This document shows, piece after piece, positions 45,047 to 54,906 of a DNA stretch of 64,000 bases. Origin of the DNA: Lunatimonas lonarensis (lineage in GTDB: Bacteria > Bacteroidota > Bacteroidia > Cytophagales > Cyclobacteriaceae); NCBI RefSeq assembly GCF_000390185.1, contig NZ_AQHR01000054.1, positions 1 through 64,000 on the forward strand, read 5' to 3'. Below the pieces are notes generated by a model. That model did no database searches. It worked only from the letters and a program-made list of their open reading frames with translations, and was not told the DNA's origin. Each line of letters opens with the position of its first letter. Within the stretch, counting starts at the first letter, position 1. The translations under genes and the position numbers were made by a program.

Positions 45047-46096
45047 TTACTGGTAATACGAATTATACCAATCTACAAACTTTCCTACACCTACTTTAAT
45101 TGGAGTATCCGGCTTATAGCCCAATTCACGTTCCAACGCAGAAGTATCCGCATAGGTAGCTGGCACATCCCCCGGTTGAATGGGCAGCATGTCCTTGATG
45201 GCTTCGACTCCCAGCGATTCCTCAATAGCATGGATAAAATCCAGCAATTTCTCTGGCTTCGAATTGCCGATGTTGTAGACCTTGTAGGGTGCTTTCGAAA
45301 CACTCGGATCCGCTTTGCCCAAATCAAGGTTTGGATCTGCTATTGGCGGGCTATCCACGACCCGTATTACGCCCTCGACGATATCATCGATATACGTGAA
45401 ATCGCGCTGCATGTTGCCATAGTTAAAGACTTGAATAGGCCTTCCCTCTTTCATGGCCTTGGTAAATAGGAACAGGGCCATATCAGGTCTGCCCCAAGGG
45501 CCATACACGGTAAAGAACCGCAGGCCAGTGGTAGGTATCCCGAAAAGATGGCTATAGGTATGTGCCATTAACTCATTGGACTTCTTGGAGGCTGCGTACA
45601 GCGACACCGGATGGTCCACATTGTGGCTGGTAGAAAAGGGCATGTTAGTATTTGATCCATACACAGAACTAGAGGAGGCGTAGGCCAAATGCTTGATGCG
45701 ATAATGCCTACATGCCTCAAGGATATGGATAAATCCAACGATATTGGCTTCAATATAGGCATCTGGGTTGGTCAGGGAATACCGCACGCCGGCCTGTGCC
45801 GCAAGGTTTACCACTTTATCTATGCCTTCCTTGGCAAACAAATCGAACAAGCCCTCTTTGTCTTCCAGTTTAAGTTGAACAAACCGGTATTTGGGGTACT
45901 TCTCACTTTGCACCACCTTCCCGTAGCTAATCGCTTCTTTCGGGATGCCGGTCTTTGCTAGGCGGCCATATTTGAGGTTCACATCGTAGTAATCGTTAAT
46001 GCTGTCCAATCCGATTACTTCGTCACCGCGTTCCAGCAAACGCTCGGCCAAATGCATTCCAATAAAACCGGCGGTGCCGGTGATTAATATTTTCAT
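45047..46096 (-). CDS. Nucleotide-sugar epimerase, UDP-glucuronate 4-epimerase type
   Basis: 349-residue extended SDR. The NAD loop is GTAGFIG (7-13). The segment [17 protein letters not shown] is typical of CapI/LpsL-type UDP-glucuronate 4-epimerases, and the catalytic YxxxK is YAASK. It would make UDP-galacturonate for the surface polysaccharide. It sits between the WecA-like transferase and the glycosyltransferases, separated by 96 and 129 bases. Confidence 0.88.
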   Translation of the reverse strand: MKILITGTAGFIGMHLAERLLERGDEVIGLDSINDYYDVNLKYGRLAKTGIPKEAISYGKVVQSEKYPKYRFVQLKLEDKEGLFDLFAKEGIDKVVNLAAQAGVRYSLTNPDAYIEANIVGFIHILEACRHYRIKHLAYASSSSVYGSNTNMPFSTSHNVDHPVSLYAASKKSNELMAHTYSHLFGIPTTGLRFFTVYGPWGRPDMALFLFTKAMKEGRPIQVFNYGNMQRDFTYIDDIVEGVIRVVDSPPIADPNLDLGKADPSVSKAPYKVYNIGNSKPEKLLDFIHAIEESLGVEAIKDMLPIQPGDVPATYADTSALERELGYKPDTPIKVGVGKFVDWYNSYYQ

Positions 46097-46225
46097 ATAT
46101 CTAACGTTGATTTTCAGTGGTCATAAATTAGCTCCCGTTACTCCTGCGCTCCCTTTCCCTTACCGGAAACATAACAAGAGGGCATATAGTCGTTTCTCGG
46201 TGCTTCTCAAGCATCCCGCCCAAGA

Positions 46226-47044
46226 TTACCTGAGTAACCTCTTGTAGAAAAGTTTCCGTAGGGAATTTGGCATAAGCCGAACAAACATACGCAGGGAAAC
46301 ATTTCGGACAAATTCCACCCTGTTGATAAAACCTATCCGCAAAAAATCCCGCTGAACCGCAAATTCTATCTTACCATAGTTTATGCCTCCCCTTCGCTTG
46401 AAAAGTGCCGAGCTTATCCGCATAAACAGCAGGCTTTCCTGAATATTGGCAAATTTGTACCCGTTCACTAGCAGGCGCGCCCATAACTGATAATCCTGTT
46501 GATTGGCGTAGGGGTCATAATTACCCACCGCCAACACGTCATCCTTTCTAAACATAACCGTGGGATGGTTCAATGGGCACCTTCTTTTGGCAAACGAAAA
46601 AAGTTCATCCGGATCTGCAGGTAACTTCCGGTAGCTAACGATATTGTCCAGCGTGTCCTGAAATTCGGCTATCCAGGATCCTACGACTGAGATTTCGGGA
46701 TGGCTATCCAAAAAAGCGACTTGTTTCTCAAATCGACTTGGATGGCATATATCATCCGCATCCATACGGGCTATTAAATCGTACCGGCACAATGGAACAC
46801 CAAGGTTTAACGATTGACCTAAGCCTAAATTCTGTTCATTGACCACTATACGGACTGGTAAAAAATCGCTCCATTTCTCAACAACACCTTTTAACTGAAC
46901 ATTTATAGCGCCATCTTGAACTAGTAGTACCTCTGAGGCTTGAAGGGATTGATTGAAAATACTCTGCAAGCATTCGTCAAAATGAATCGGATCATCCTTA
47001 TCGTAGACACAAACCAAACAGCTGAATTTACTGTGTTTTTTCAC
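46226..47044 (-). CDS. Family 2 glycosyltransferase
   Basis: 272-residue GT-A fold glycosyltransferase. The N-terminus has the strand and loop typical of GT2 (CLVCVYDKDDPIHFDECLQS), then VQDG and the metal/nucleotide DxD-like IARMDADDICHP (about 90-101), and the acceptor region (RRCPLNHPTVMFRKDD). It would add one sugar from an NDP donor to the lipid-linked repeat unit. It lies 5 bases after the ATP-grasp gene in the minus-strand operon. Donor and linkage cannot be told. Confidence 0.9.
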   Translation of the reverse strand: MKKHSKFSCLVCVYDKDDPIHFDECLQSIFNQSLQASEVLLVQDGAINVQLKGVVEKWSDFLPVRIVVNEQNLGLGQSLNLGVPLCRYDLIARMDADDICHPSRFEKQVAFLDSHPEISVVGSWIAEFQDTLDNIVSYRKLPADPDELFSFAKRRCPLNHPTVMFRKDDVLAVGNYDPYANQQDYQLWARLLVNGYKFANIQESLLFMRISSALFKRRGGINYGKIEFAVQRDFLRIGFINRVEFVRNVSLRMFVRLMPNSLRKLFYKRLLR

Positions 47045-47049
47045 AAAGA

Positions 47050-47892
47050 TTAATTTAAATCAGATATCATATCACCAAAAATGCGATCAAACTTCCCTGG
47101 ATTAAATTTTTCCAAGCCGTTTCCAGGATAATTTGTCAACTCCCCAAAGTATACCCCACCATCAACCAAAAATAAATCGACCCGAATAAAAGAGAAATCA
47201 GCAGAAAGGGCCTCAGCGACACCTAAAGCAATTTCCCATTGAACAGGTTTTTTGATAGGATCCCCCTTGGCAAAATGCAACTCAAAATCCAACAGCTCAA
47301 AAGAAGTGTCATAAATATTACGTCGATGTTGTTTAAATCTATCAAGATCCACCTGAACAAACCCAACTTTCCCATCAAAACAAAAAAATTTAAAATCTGG
47401 GGGAATAGTTGACTCTTTCGTTTCGAGCATGGCCTCAACTACCAAAAAACGCTTCAGATCTCTGTAATTCCGCTCTCTGCCGCGTAAATAATAGTCTGTC
47501 TTCATCCACCGCTTAGTAAATTCAAGTACATCGTTGTACCTATCGACATGTTTGTCAACTATCTTGACCATTTTAGAGCCATGATTTCCTTTAATCACAA
47601 ACTTCTGAGGGAGTTTATCGTAAACTTCACGGCTAAAATCAACTCCACTCCACAACAGCGGAATCAGGTTACAGGAATGCGTCCGTTCTGCAACATACTT
47701 TCTAACCTCCAATCTATCAGAAACCAACACACGAAGCTGATTCGTAGAAAAAAGTTTTATATAGTTAATTTTTTCGTTAAAAGTTTTTGGGTTTGAAAGA
47801 TTTAAAAATTTACGTTGCTTAAATAAAAATAAGAGTTTCGTATAGAAAATATCAGGAATGAAACGAAAAATAAAGATAACTAAATGTCTCAT
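47050..47892 (-). CDS. TupA-like ATP-grasp protein of glycan locus
   Basis: 280-residue protein of the TupA-like ATP-grasp group seen in surface-polysaccharide clusters. Visible segments: FNEKINYIKLF (38-48), VSDRLEVRKYVAER, KFVIKGNHGSKMV (ATP-grasp lysine strand), and near the end FSFIRVDLFLVDGGVYFGEL with the acidic metal-binding residues. Relatives link amino acids such as glutamate to uronic acid or other sugars, as in teichuronopeptides; here it may put an amide or ester group on the polysaccharide. The stop of the upstream GT2 overlaps its start by 4 bases. Confidence 0.82.
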   Translation of the reverse strand: MRHLVIFIFRFIPDIFYTKLLFLFKQRKFLNLSNPKTFNEKINYIKLFSTNQLRVLVSDRLEVRKYVAERTHSCNLIPLLWSGVDFSREVYDKLPQKFVIKGNHGSKMVKIVDKHVDRYNDVLEFTKRWMKTDYYLRGRERNYRDLKRFLVVEAMLETKESTIPPDFKFFCFDGKVGFVQVDLDRFKQHRRNIYDTSFELLDFELHFAKGDPIKKPVQWEIALGVAEALSADFSFIRVDLFLVDGGVYFGELTNYPGNGLEKFNPGKFDRIFGDMISDLN

Positions 47893-48695
47893 TTGCCCTT
47901 CATCGTTTTAATGGCACGTGAAAGAAACCTTTCACCTAATATATTCGTTATTATAACCTTATTAGAAAGATAAACCAACATCTTTACCGCATGAAAAAAG
48001 CCATAATAGCGTAAATTTACTTTCCATGAGTCCCGGGCTCTAACTAAAACAGCAGCAAAATCACTATACGTAGTTGACACACCACCAACTTCGAAAACAG
48101 AAACTACTTGATCAAGAAACGAAAAAGGAATATTACAAACCTTTTGCGCTCTAAGCTTGTAGTCAGCATCCGCACTAATTTTAAGAGAAGTATCGAACAT
48201 ATTAAGCTGGTAAAAGCTCTTAGGAAAAAACATAGCCTGGTGATTAGGCACATTGCCCCTTAGCCAACTAGAAACATTAGTTTTTTTTACAGAAAATGGG
48301 GGGAAATACCACGATTCATAATTTGAATTAATAGAAACTCTACCGAAGTAGACGCTATTTGGATCAGGCGAAGAACCCACAAATTGTTCTACAACACTAT
48401 CTGAAAAGAAATAATCGCCTGCATTTAAAAAAATAACAAAATCCCCAGTAGCTAACCTGAGGCCTTTGTTCATGGCATCATAAATTCCGTTATCAGGTTC
48501 TGAGATAAAACAAGAAACGGTTTCTCCATATTGACGAACAATCTCTATCGTACCATCAGTTGACTGACCATCAACGACAATCACTTCTATTTGCCGATAG
48601 GTTTGGGCACTGATGGATGAAAGGGTTCTTCGGACACCCTCTTTATCGTTGAATACAACAGTAATAATCGAAAATTTCATTGCAAAAATATCCAA
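47889..48695 (-). CDS. Family 2 glycosyltransferase (WcaA-like)
   Basis: 268-residue GT2. Donor-binding strand ITVVFNDKEGVRRTLSSI (near 10-27), then IVVDGQSTDGT and DNGIYDAMNKGLRLATG with FLNAGDYF as the DxD-like acceptor block typical of colanic-acid-type enzymes (about 65-105). It overlaps the next gene by 4 bases and the Wzy-like gene by 19 bases, so all are translationally coupled. Donor sugar unknown. Confidence 0.9.
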   Translation of the reverse strand: MDIFAMKFSIITVVFNDKEGVRRTLSSISAQTYRQIEVIVVDGQSTDGTIEIVRQYGETVSCFISEPDNGIYDAMNKGLRLATGDFVIFLNAGDYFFSDSVVEQFVGSSPDPNSVYFGRVSINSNYESWYFPPFSVKKTNVSSWLRGNVPNHQAMFFPKSFYQLNMFDTSLKISADADYKLRAQKVCNIPFSFLDQVVSVFEVGGVSTTYSDFAAVLVRARDSWKVNLRYYGFFHAVKMLVYLSNKVIITNILGERFLSRAIKTMKGK

Positions 48696-49882
48696 CTATA
48701 AAATCCAGAAAATGGACTCAGAAGATCCCCAAAGGCTAAATACTGATAAACACCCGATTCATATTTACTTGAAACGTAAATTCGAACAAATGCTAAACAA
48801 ACTAATAGAACTGATAAAATATAAATAGATCTCTTAGAAAAAAATTCTATTAAAAACAAAGCAAAACTAATTGATAGTAGAGGTAGAGTAAAAATAAACA
48901 AACGCTCGTAAATTATTGCCGCATTAGGAATTGCCACGAAAAAGGAAACAGACACAAAGTTTAAAATCAATGAAGCAAACACAAATTTATTCCCTGAACC
49001 AAAAATTGTATAAATAAACAAAAATAAAAAAATTAAGACAGACTTGATATAGAACGAAAATCTAAGCGATCCATCAATTTGAAGATAATTTAAAATCTTA
49101 ACAAACCCAACATATTCAGACAAAAAATATAAAAAAAATTGAAAAACGAAAGGAAACAAAAACATACAAATAAAACAAAATACGACTACCTTAATTCTAT
49201 TGAAATCCCTATTAAAAAGATAAAATGCGAGAAAAACGAAAGCATAGAAGAATGAAATAATTTGAAAAAATCCGGAAATAAACATTAAAAAAAAACCCAC
49301 CTTTCTATTCTCCTGAAAGTAAACTAGTCCAACCGAAAAAATGAGAAAAGCAATCTGCGCACGAAAAAGGTGAACAAAAGAATATACCCCATCAGGAAAA
49401 ACAAAAAGATAAAAAGTTAAAAGTATTAGAAAGAATGTCCTTTCCAACTTAATCAATAAATAAACTAATAGACAAGAAGACAAAAGATACTGAAAAAACA
49501 AAAAAAGTTCGGTAGACCCATTAAACCATTTTTTTAAAATCCACCAAGGCAAATACCAAAGAGGCTCTAAATCTCCAAGTCGATCAAAAAACCTACTAAA
49601 TAACTCAAAAAAACTGACTTCAGATAACTTATGATATCTAGCAATATACTCTATTGAATCATCAGTCGAATTAGCAGTCCAATCTACTCCAAATTCCCTA
49701 AAGAAAAAAATACAAGTAAGAAAAAGTATGGAGAAAAAAACGTAAACAGGATTACAATCTCTAAAAATAACCTGACTAAAAAGTAAAGTAAAAAAAACGA
49801 AAAGAGGATTAATAAGAATAGATATGGATACCACAGACAACGAAAAAAACAATGCCTGCTTACCTGTATAATCATTGACCAT
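48677..49882 (-). CDS. EpsG/Wzy-type polysaccharide polymerase
   Basis: 401-residue membrane protein with about ten to twelve hydrophobic helices rich in Phe, Leu and Ile. The long periplasmic-type loop near 60-95 (FGVDWTANSTDDSIEYIARYH) matches the first large loop of EpsG/Wzy polymerases. It would join lipid-linked repeat units in the periplasm. The gene is very AT-rich even for this locus, usual for Wzy genes. It overlaps both neighbours (11 and 19 bases). Confidence 0.78.
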   Translation of the reverse strand: MVNDYTGKQALFFSLSVVSISILINPLFVFFTLLFSQVIFRDCNPVYVFFSILFLTCIFFFREFGVDWTANSTDDSIEYIARYHKLSEVSFFELFSRFFDRLGDLEPLWYLPWWILKKWFNGSTELFLFFQYLLSSCLLVYLLIKLERTFFLILLTFYLFVFPDGVYSFVHLFRAQIAFLIFSVGLVYFQENRKVGFFLMFISGFFQIISFFYAFVFLAFYLFNRDFNRIKVVVFCFICMFLFPFVFQFFLYFLSEYVGFVKILNYLQIDGSLRFSFYIKSVLIFLFLFIYTIFGSGNKFVFASLILNFVSVSFFVAIPNAAIIYERLFIFTLPLLSISFALFLIEFFSKRSIYILSVLLVCLAFVRIYVSSKYESGVYQYLAFGDLLSPFSGFYSWIFLQ

Positions 49883-51107
49883 TTATCCGCTTTTGGTATA
49901 AATCGATATATTTTCCGGCAATATTATATACATCAAAATTTGCACGTACATCATCGCAAAAAGAAACGTTAATCTCAGGAATGTTTTCTAAAACCCAGGA
50001 AATTCCAATAGCAAGATCTCTAGAATCAAACGGTTTCGCCTTGTAACCAGTAATACCCTGAGAAACAATAAACTTGGGACCGCCAACATCAAATGTTACG
50101 ACAGGTGTACCACACGCAATAGATTCAACTATAGTCTTACCGAACGCTTCTTGTATACTTGGCGCGACAAATACATCGGCAGCAGAATAAGCCAAACTCA
50201 ATCTATCGTAGTTATCTATATACCCCAGAGAATTAAACTCAAAATTTAAAGTCTGAAATAGATTTGAATCGATATTTCCGAAAAACATTAAATAGCATTC
50301 TTCGTTATTTAAGTAACTAAGGGATTCCAAAAATTTTTCGAACCCTTTATAATAGTCCGATAATTTAGCACTCCCAACAAGGATAATTCGTTTCTTTGTA
50401 GAAATACCAAGACAATTACGGGCATACTCCTTGCTAAACCTAGTGAAAGAAGAAGTATCAACTCCGTTATTAATCGTTATTACTTCAAAATCATTAAAAA
50501 GAAAACTAACCCTCGCCATTTCACTAACCCACTCACTTATACCCACAATACTAATGTCCTTTTGTAGATATTTCTCTTTTCTACGGATCACATCATATGA
50601 CAAATCTTTTAATCGTAAAGAACCCAACTGAGGGCATTTCCCACATCCAACCTTAAACCGATCACAGCCCATGGTATAATGACATCCGCCCGTCATCGGC
50701 CACATGTCCCGAATAGTCCAAACTATGGGCTTGTCGATAGACTGAAGTGTCTTAATATCAACTAAACCGGCATTAATCCAATGCAGGTGAACGATGTCAG
50801 CCTCTCTGTATACGGAATATTTTAAAAAATTTGTACCGAAAAAGCCAGTACTAAAAATCCGATTCATTCGATTTGTATACTTAAACAACTGAATGCGTTC
50901 TAGTGCCTTCCAAAGTAAATTAGAAATAAACGTAGAAAAATTGACTTTTGACACATAGAAGATAGAATTATCGCCAGAAATTCTAAAACTACTATTAGAA
51001 AGTATAGTCGAATTAACCCCCTGCTTCAGCAACTCCTTGTGAAGAATATAGGCACCTTTTGCCGCCCCACCACTTAGATCTCCAGCAACCACATGCAATA
51101 TTCTCAC
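49872..51107 (-). CDS. Family 4 glycosyltransferase
   Basis: 411-residue GT-B fold transferase. Start LHVVAGDLSGGAAKGAYILH has the flexible acceptor loop; DIVHLHWINAG is typical of this Bacteroidota GT4 group; the C-terminal nucleotide-sugar site reads VFVAPSIQEAFGKTIVESIA (ExxFxxxxxE motif) with TPVVTFDVGGP. A CHYTMGCDRF/CGKCPQL pair of cysteines in the N-terminal domain (about 138-158) could bind metal. It abuts the pyruvyl transferase gene with no gap. Confidence 0.92.
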   Translation of the reverse strand: MRILHVVAGDLSGGAAKGAYILHKELLKQGVNSTILSNSSFRISGDNSIFYVSKVNFSTFISNLLWKALERIQLFKYTNRMNRIFSTGFFGTNFLKYSVYREADIVHLHWINAGLVDIKTLQSIDKPIVWTIRDMWPMTGGCHYTMGCDRFKVGCGKCPQLGSLRLKDLSYDVIRRKEKYLQKDISIVGISEWVSEMARVSFLFNDFEVITINNGVDTSSFTRFSKEYARNCLGISTKKRIILVGSAKLSDYYKGFEKFLESLSYLNNEECYLMFFGNIDSNLFQTLNFEFNSLGYIDNYDRLSLAYSAADVFVAPSIQEAFGKTIVESIACGTPVVTFDVGGPKFIVSQGITGYKAKPFDSRDLAIGISWVLENIPEINVSFCDDVRANFDVYNIAGKYIDLYQKRINGQ

Positions 51108-52256
51108 CTAATTGCTATTTTTATCACTGGAAAACTTCCAAATTTCCTGCCACATTCTTTCAGTTTGGCTTGCTAATTCAGCCTTCTTAACCGTTAGGAT
51201 ACTATTGATCAAATTCCTACGACTTAAAAAATCATCAATTACTTGTCCTAAGCAACTACGTTCCTCTATATTAAGAACACAATCTTTCATCCCAAAATCA
51301 TCAAAAATCATTTCATATTTATGATTCCAACTCGTAGCCAATGCAGGAACTCCCTGATTAAGGGCGCTTGCTACCCCGTGATATCGTGAAGATATTACCA
51401 TATTAGAACTACCAATCAGCCCCTTAACCTCAAGAGCACCAAGCTTATTAACGACCTCTATATTGCCCGGTAGACTGTTACTGAGTGCTTTACAGATTTC
51501 ATAATCCCCCTCACCCTCATGATTCAAAATGTAAAATTCCAGATTTCTCTTCTGCAGCTCGTATGCAAGTGTCTGCATAAATCGAAGATATACATTTTGC
51601 CCATTGGAAACATGAGTAATCATCTTTCTATTGGGTATCAAGCATACCTTTCCTTTGAGATGCTCAAACCTATTGGGAAAAACACCATCCAGCAGTAATG
51701 TGAAATCAGATCGCACACGGACTTTTTTTGGATCACAACCTGCACCAATCAAAAAATCGTATGAAATCTTCTCACGGGCATAAATCAGATCAACATACTT
51801 ATTCACAATTGATACGGATCGAATTCCATTCGTTGTCGCAAAAGGCCCAAATGCCTGTGGCAAAAAAACTATTCTGGTACCATTGTCCTTAAGTCCACAA
51901 TAGTAATTCTCTAAGATATCGAGGGATTTTTTACTATAATTCCACTGATCAGAAAACTGAAAACCAGCGGCGTCCAATACCAAGTCGATATTCCTCCTTG
52001 CGTTTTTAGATGTTAAAAAAGCATAGGGAAGACCAAGTCTTTTCAAGAGGCCTACTGGAACACGATTAAATCGATTAAACCAATTCGATCTAACATCAAG
52101 TTCTGAGTCTAATTTAATGCCAGAATCATTAAGTTGATTTGAATTAAAAAATACAGATGCTTGGGGATCAAATTTCTTGATTTGATGAAGAACAGCAAAA
52201 AACATCAACTCTGCACCCTTATTTAAACTATTCGTGCCGTCTATTTGAATATTCAT
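51108..52256 (-). CDS. Polysaccharide pyruvyl transferase-family protein
   Basis: 382-residue member of the WcaK/CsaB pyruvyl-transferase family, which adds pyruvate ketals from phosphoenolpyruvate to sugars. Seen: a start with NKGAELMFFAVLHQIKKF, LPQAFGPFATTNG (PQxxGPF motif), YAREKISYDFL, and the SSRYHGVASALNQGVPALATSW block near 292-312, which is the conserved RYHG site. It may also act as a glycosyl-modifying enzyme in which pyruvate transfer is not proven. Confidence 0.88.
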   Translation of the reverse strand: MNIQIDGTNSLNKGAELMFFAVLHQIKKFDPQASVFFNSNQLNDSGIKLDSELDVRSNWFNRFNRVPVGLLKRLGLPYAFLTSKNARRNIDLVLDAAGFQFSDQWNYSKKSLDILENYYCGLKDNGTRIVFLPQAFGPFATTNGIRSVSIVNKYVDLIYAREKISYDFLIGAGCDPKKVRVRSDFTLLLDGVFPNRFEHLKGKVCLIPNRKMITHVSNGQNVYLRFMQTLAYELQKRNLEFYILNHEGEGDYEICKALSNSLPGNIEVVNKLGALEVKGLIGSSNMVISSRYHGVASALNQGVPALATSWNHKYEMIFDDFGMKDCVLNIEERSCLGQVIDDFLSRRNLINSILTVKKAELASQTERMWQEIWKFSSDKNSN

Positions 52257-52301
52257 ACTTTATATTGAATGAGATATTAGATGAAAACTAAATAAAACAA
52301 A

Positions 52302-53732
52302 TCAGTTCATTGACCGAAGCAAGGACTGAATATTTTTTCTTTCCAAAAAGAATATTAATGTAAAATAAATCAAAAAATACAGAGGTATAGAAATAAAATA
52401 CGTTATGTTTGAATAGGTGAATATCAAAACAACAGCTATTCCTGCAACACCAATACTTATAAAAGTTCCTTTCAGTGCGTAAAATACCTGATCTATTCTT
52501 ACTTTAATCTCTCTATTTAATACATATAAGCCAATTATCGCCAATCCAATTTTATTAAACACTACTGCATATCCGGCACCTATGAGCCCAAAAAAGGAAA
52601 TACCAAAATACAAACCTGGAATCAATATGAACAGAGTCAACGAAACAATAATTTTCATTTCAAGCTCGGGCTTTCCGATACCACGAATTATTGCAGCAAA
52701 CGAATTAACAATTAAATGAACCATTACAGCAACTGACAGCAGCTTTAATGGTACAATAGCATCAACCCACTCTTCTCCAAAAAAACCTAAGATTAACACT
52801 TCACTAAACAAAAACAAGAAACCCATGATCGGGTAAATAAAAATTGCGTTTATATTCAAAATATTTAAAAAATATTTTCCAAGTAGTTCTGTGTTTTTTT
52901 GATTTTTACCGAACACCGGGAACATTACTTTGTTTAAAATACTACTGATCGTCATTCGTAATTGCTCAGTCAGCGCAAATGCTACTGTATATGACCCTAG
53001 CATTTTTGCCCCTAAAAACTTACCTATCAGCAGGTTATCTACATTATACGTTATTGTGCCAAAAATCACTGTACCTGTTGAGAAAGCTCCGAATCCGAAG
53101 ATCTCTCTAAAGTAGCTTGCATTCCATTCAAAAAGAGGTTTCCATTTTGTTATATAAAACAACATTGGGACTGAGAGTAGGATAGCTAAAACATTATTTA
53201 TAACCAAAGACCAAATCCCAAACCCTAAAAACGCTAAAGATAAACCAAGAACCCCGGCAATTAGCGCTGACAGATTATTGATCAACGCCAACTTCTTAAA
53301 ATCCATCTTTCGTGTTAATATCACAGTGTGTATCAAGTTTAATGGCTTGATCAGCACCCCTATACTTAGCACGGGAAGTAAAACTTTTAATGACGGCTCC
53401 TCATAAAATGAGGCTGCAAATGGACCGACAATTAATGCCATTATCAGATACAGTCCCAACCCCCAAACCAATCCTGACCAATATGCGGTCGAATACAATG
53501 GTACTGCCTCCTCATCGGAACTCTTCTGAATCAAAGCAGCCCCCATCCCTAACTCGGAAGCTGCTTCAGCTATTGCAATAAAAATACTAGTCATTCCCAC
53601 CAAACCGAAATCATCCGGCAACAGTAGCTTGGCCAGTAATAGCTTCACGCCAAACTTGAATAGGGTATTTAGTGCAAACTGGATACTAGTCCATTTAACT
53701 CCCGATATTATTTGCCTTGTTTCTGTACTCAA
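52302..53732 (-). CDS. Wzx-type lipopolysaccharide/oligosaccharide flippase
   Basis: 476-residue MOP-superfamily flippase with about twelve to fourteen TM helices; moves lipid-linked repeat units to the periplasmic face. The N-terminal GVKWTSIQFALNTLFKFGVK and LLLPDDFGLVGM segments and the FGFGAFSTGTVIFGTITYN stretch fit the WzxC/RfbX type common in Bacteroidota. Part of the leftward operon, 45-47 bases from its neighbours. Confidence 0.93.
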   Translation of the reverse strand: MSTETRQIISGVKWTSIQFALNTLFKFGVKLLLAKLLLPDDFGLVGMTSIFIAIAEAASELGMGAALIQKSSDEEAVPLYSTAYWSGLVWGLGLYLIMALIVGPFAASFYEEPSLKVLLPVLSIGVLIKPLNLIHTVILTRKMDFKKLALINNLSALIAGVLGLSLAFLGFGIWSLVINNVLAILLSVPMLFYITKWKPLFEWNASYFREIFGFGAFSTGTVIFGTITYNVDNLLIGKFLGAKMLGSYTVAFALTEQLRMTISSILNKVMFPVFGKNQKNTELLGKYFLNILNINAIFIYPIMGFLFLFSEVLILGFFGEEWVDAIVPLKLLSVAVMVHLIVNSFAAIIRGIGKPELEMKIIVSLTLFILIPGLYFGISFFGLIGAGYAVVFNKIGLAIIGLYVLNREIKVRIDQVFYALKGTFISIGVAGIAVVLIFTYSNITYFISIPLYFLIYFTLIFFLERKNIQSLLRSMN

Positions 53733-53779
53733 GCAGTTCTTATTTTTCGAAAAATCCTTAGTGGTCTGAATTTATTTCA

Positions 53780-54883
53780 TCAACCCGTCCATTGCTCCTT
53801 TACGCTTTTCAAAAACTCCAAGCCAAAAATTAAACCAAATCCCAATATCACCCCCATAACACAAAATACCAATAGAATAACAACGCGCCTAGGTGCTGAC
53901 TTTTCGTTAGGAATAGTAACTGGTTGAATTATAGAAAAAACAGGCGTATCTTTAGCTACTTGGAACCTAGCTTGCTCTAGCTGTTTAGCGAGCTCAGTGT
54001 AAATATTGAAAGCAAAATTATACTCTGCCTCTAATTGAAGCAACTGATTGTTAACCGCTGCTGATGCAATATTTTGATTCCTATCCCTGTAAGTTGCGAG
54101 TTTAGATCGAATTTCCTCAAATTCCAGTTTTTTTTCGGTATATCTTCTTTCAGTAAATTTCAGTTGCTCCTCTGCATTGGAAATCTTATAGGCAATTAGT
54201 TCCCTGTGAAGGAGATCTTGGGCTAAGTATGTCAGTTGCGCAGCCATTGTGGGCTCCGGAAACGAAAAGGAGACAACAACAAAACCTTCCTTCCCGTTAG
54301 GGACTATGGATAATTGCTTTTCCAATCTTTTAAAATGTTTGTTTTCCTCCTCCGAAATCCTTACTAGTCTTGTATCTATCTCACTGGATTCCCTTTGTTC
54401 TTGGTTGCCTTTAACCACCGATCGAAAAACACCGGGCAATCCAAAGATACTCTGCTTAATAACCTCAAATACTCCCGGAGAATAGATGGTTTCATAATAC
54501 TTTCTGTAGGTAACTAACTCTTCTACGCCTTCTATTTTAAACTCCGCGTCTAACAATGCCTTTTTGAATGTTACGGAATTTACAATTTTGGGATATAGAG
54601 CTGGGGGAATTTCTGATCCTCCTCCTAGATTACCCAGGTTAATACCAGCAAGCGAAGCTAGCCCGCCTAGAGAAGTAGTTGCTCTATTTCCATCAGCAGT
54701 ATGTGGCACAAACGTAGTGGATGCTGTAAATTGAACAGGAGACAGAAAAGCAATAAGTAAACCTAACACTATAAAAAATACTACTGTGTACATCACTACA
54801 TTTCGTCTTTCCCAAATCACTTTTGCAAGAGCTATCAAATCTATTTCTTCCCTCTTGGCTCCTTGATTTGCCTCTCCTTTCAT
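53780..54883 (-). CDS. Wzz-type polysaccharide chain-length/co-polymerase protein
   Basis: 367-residue inner-membrane protein of the Wzz (PCP) family: cytoplasmic start, TM1 (about 34-52), a long periplasmic helical region with coiled-coil character (RYTEKKLEFEEIRSKLATYRD) and TM2 near 335-353 (VILLVFCVMGVILGFGLIFG), preceded by the family Pro-rich motif (IPNEKSAPRR). No tyrosine-kinase domain follows, so it is a kinase-less co-polymerase. It sets chain length with Wzy and contacts the SLBB exporter encoded 23 bases upstream. Confidence 0.9.
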   Translation of the reverse strand: MKGEANQGAKREEIDLIALAKVIWERRNVVMYTVVFFIVLGLLIAFLSPVQFTASTTFVPHTADGNRATTSLGGLASLAGINLGNLGGGSEIPPALYPKIVNSVTFKKALLDAEFKIEGVEELVTYRKYYETIYSPGVFEVIKQSIFGLPGVFRSVVKGNQEQRESSEIDTRLVRISEEENKHFKRLEKQLSIVPNGKEGFVVVSFSFPEPTMAAQLTYLAQDLLHRELIAYKISNAEEQLKFTERRYTEKKLEFEEIRSKLATYRDRNQNIASAAVNNQLLQLEAEYNFAFNIYTELAKQLEQARFQVAKDTPVFSIIQPVTIPNEKSAPRRVVILLVFCVMGVILGFGLIFGLEFLKSVKEQWTG

Positions 54884-54906
54884 AGAAAAATACGAGTTAT
54901 TTTGAA

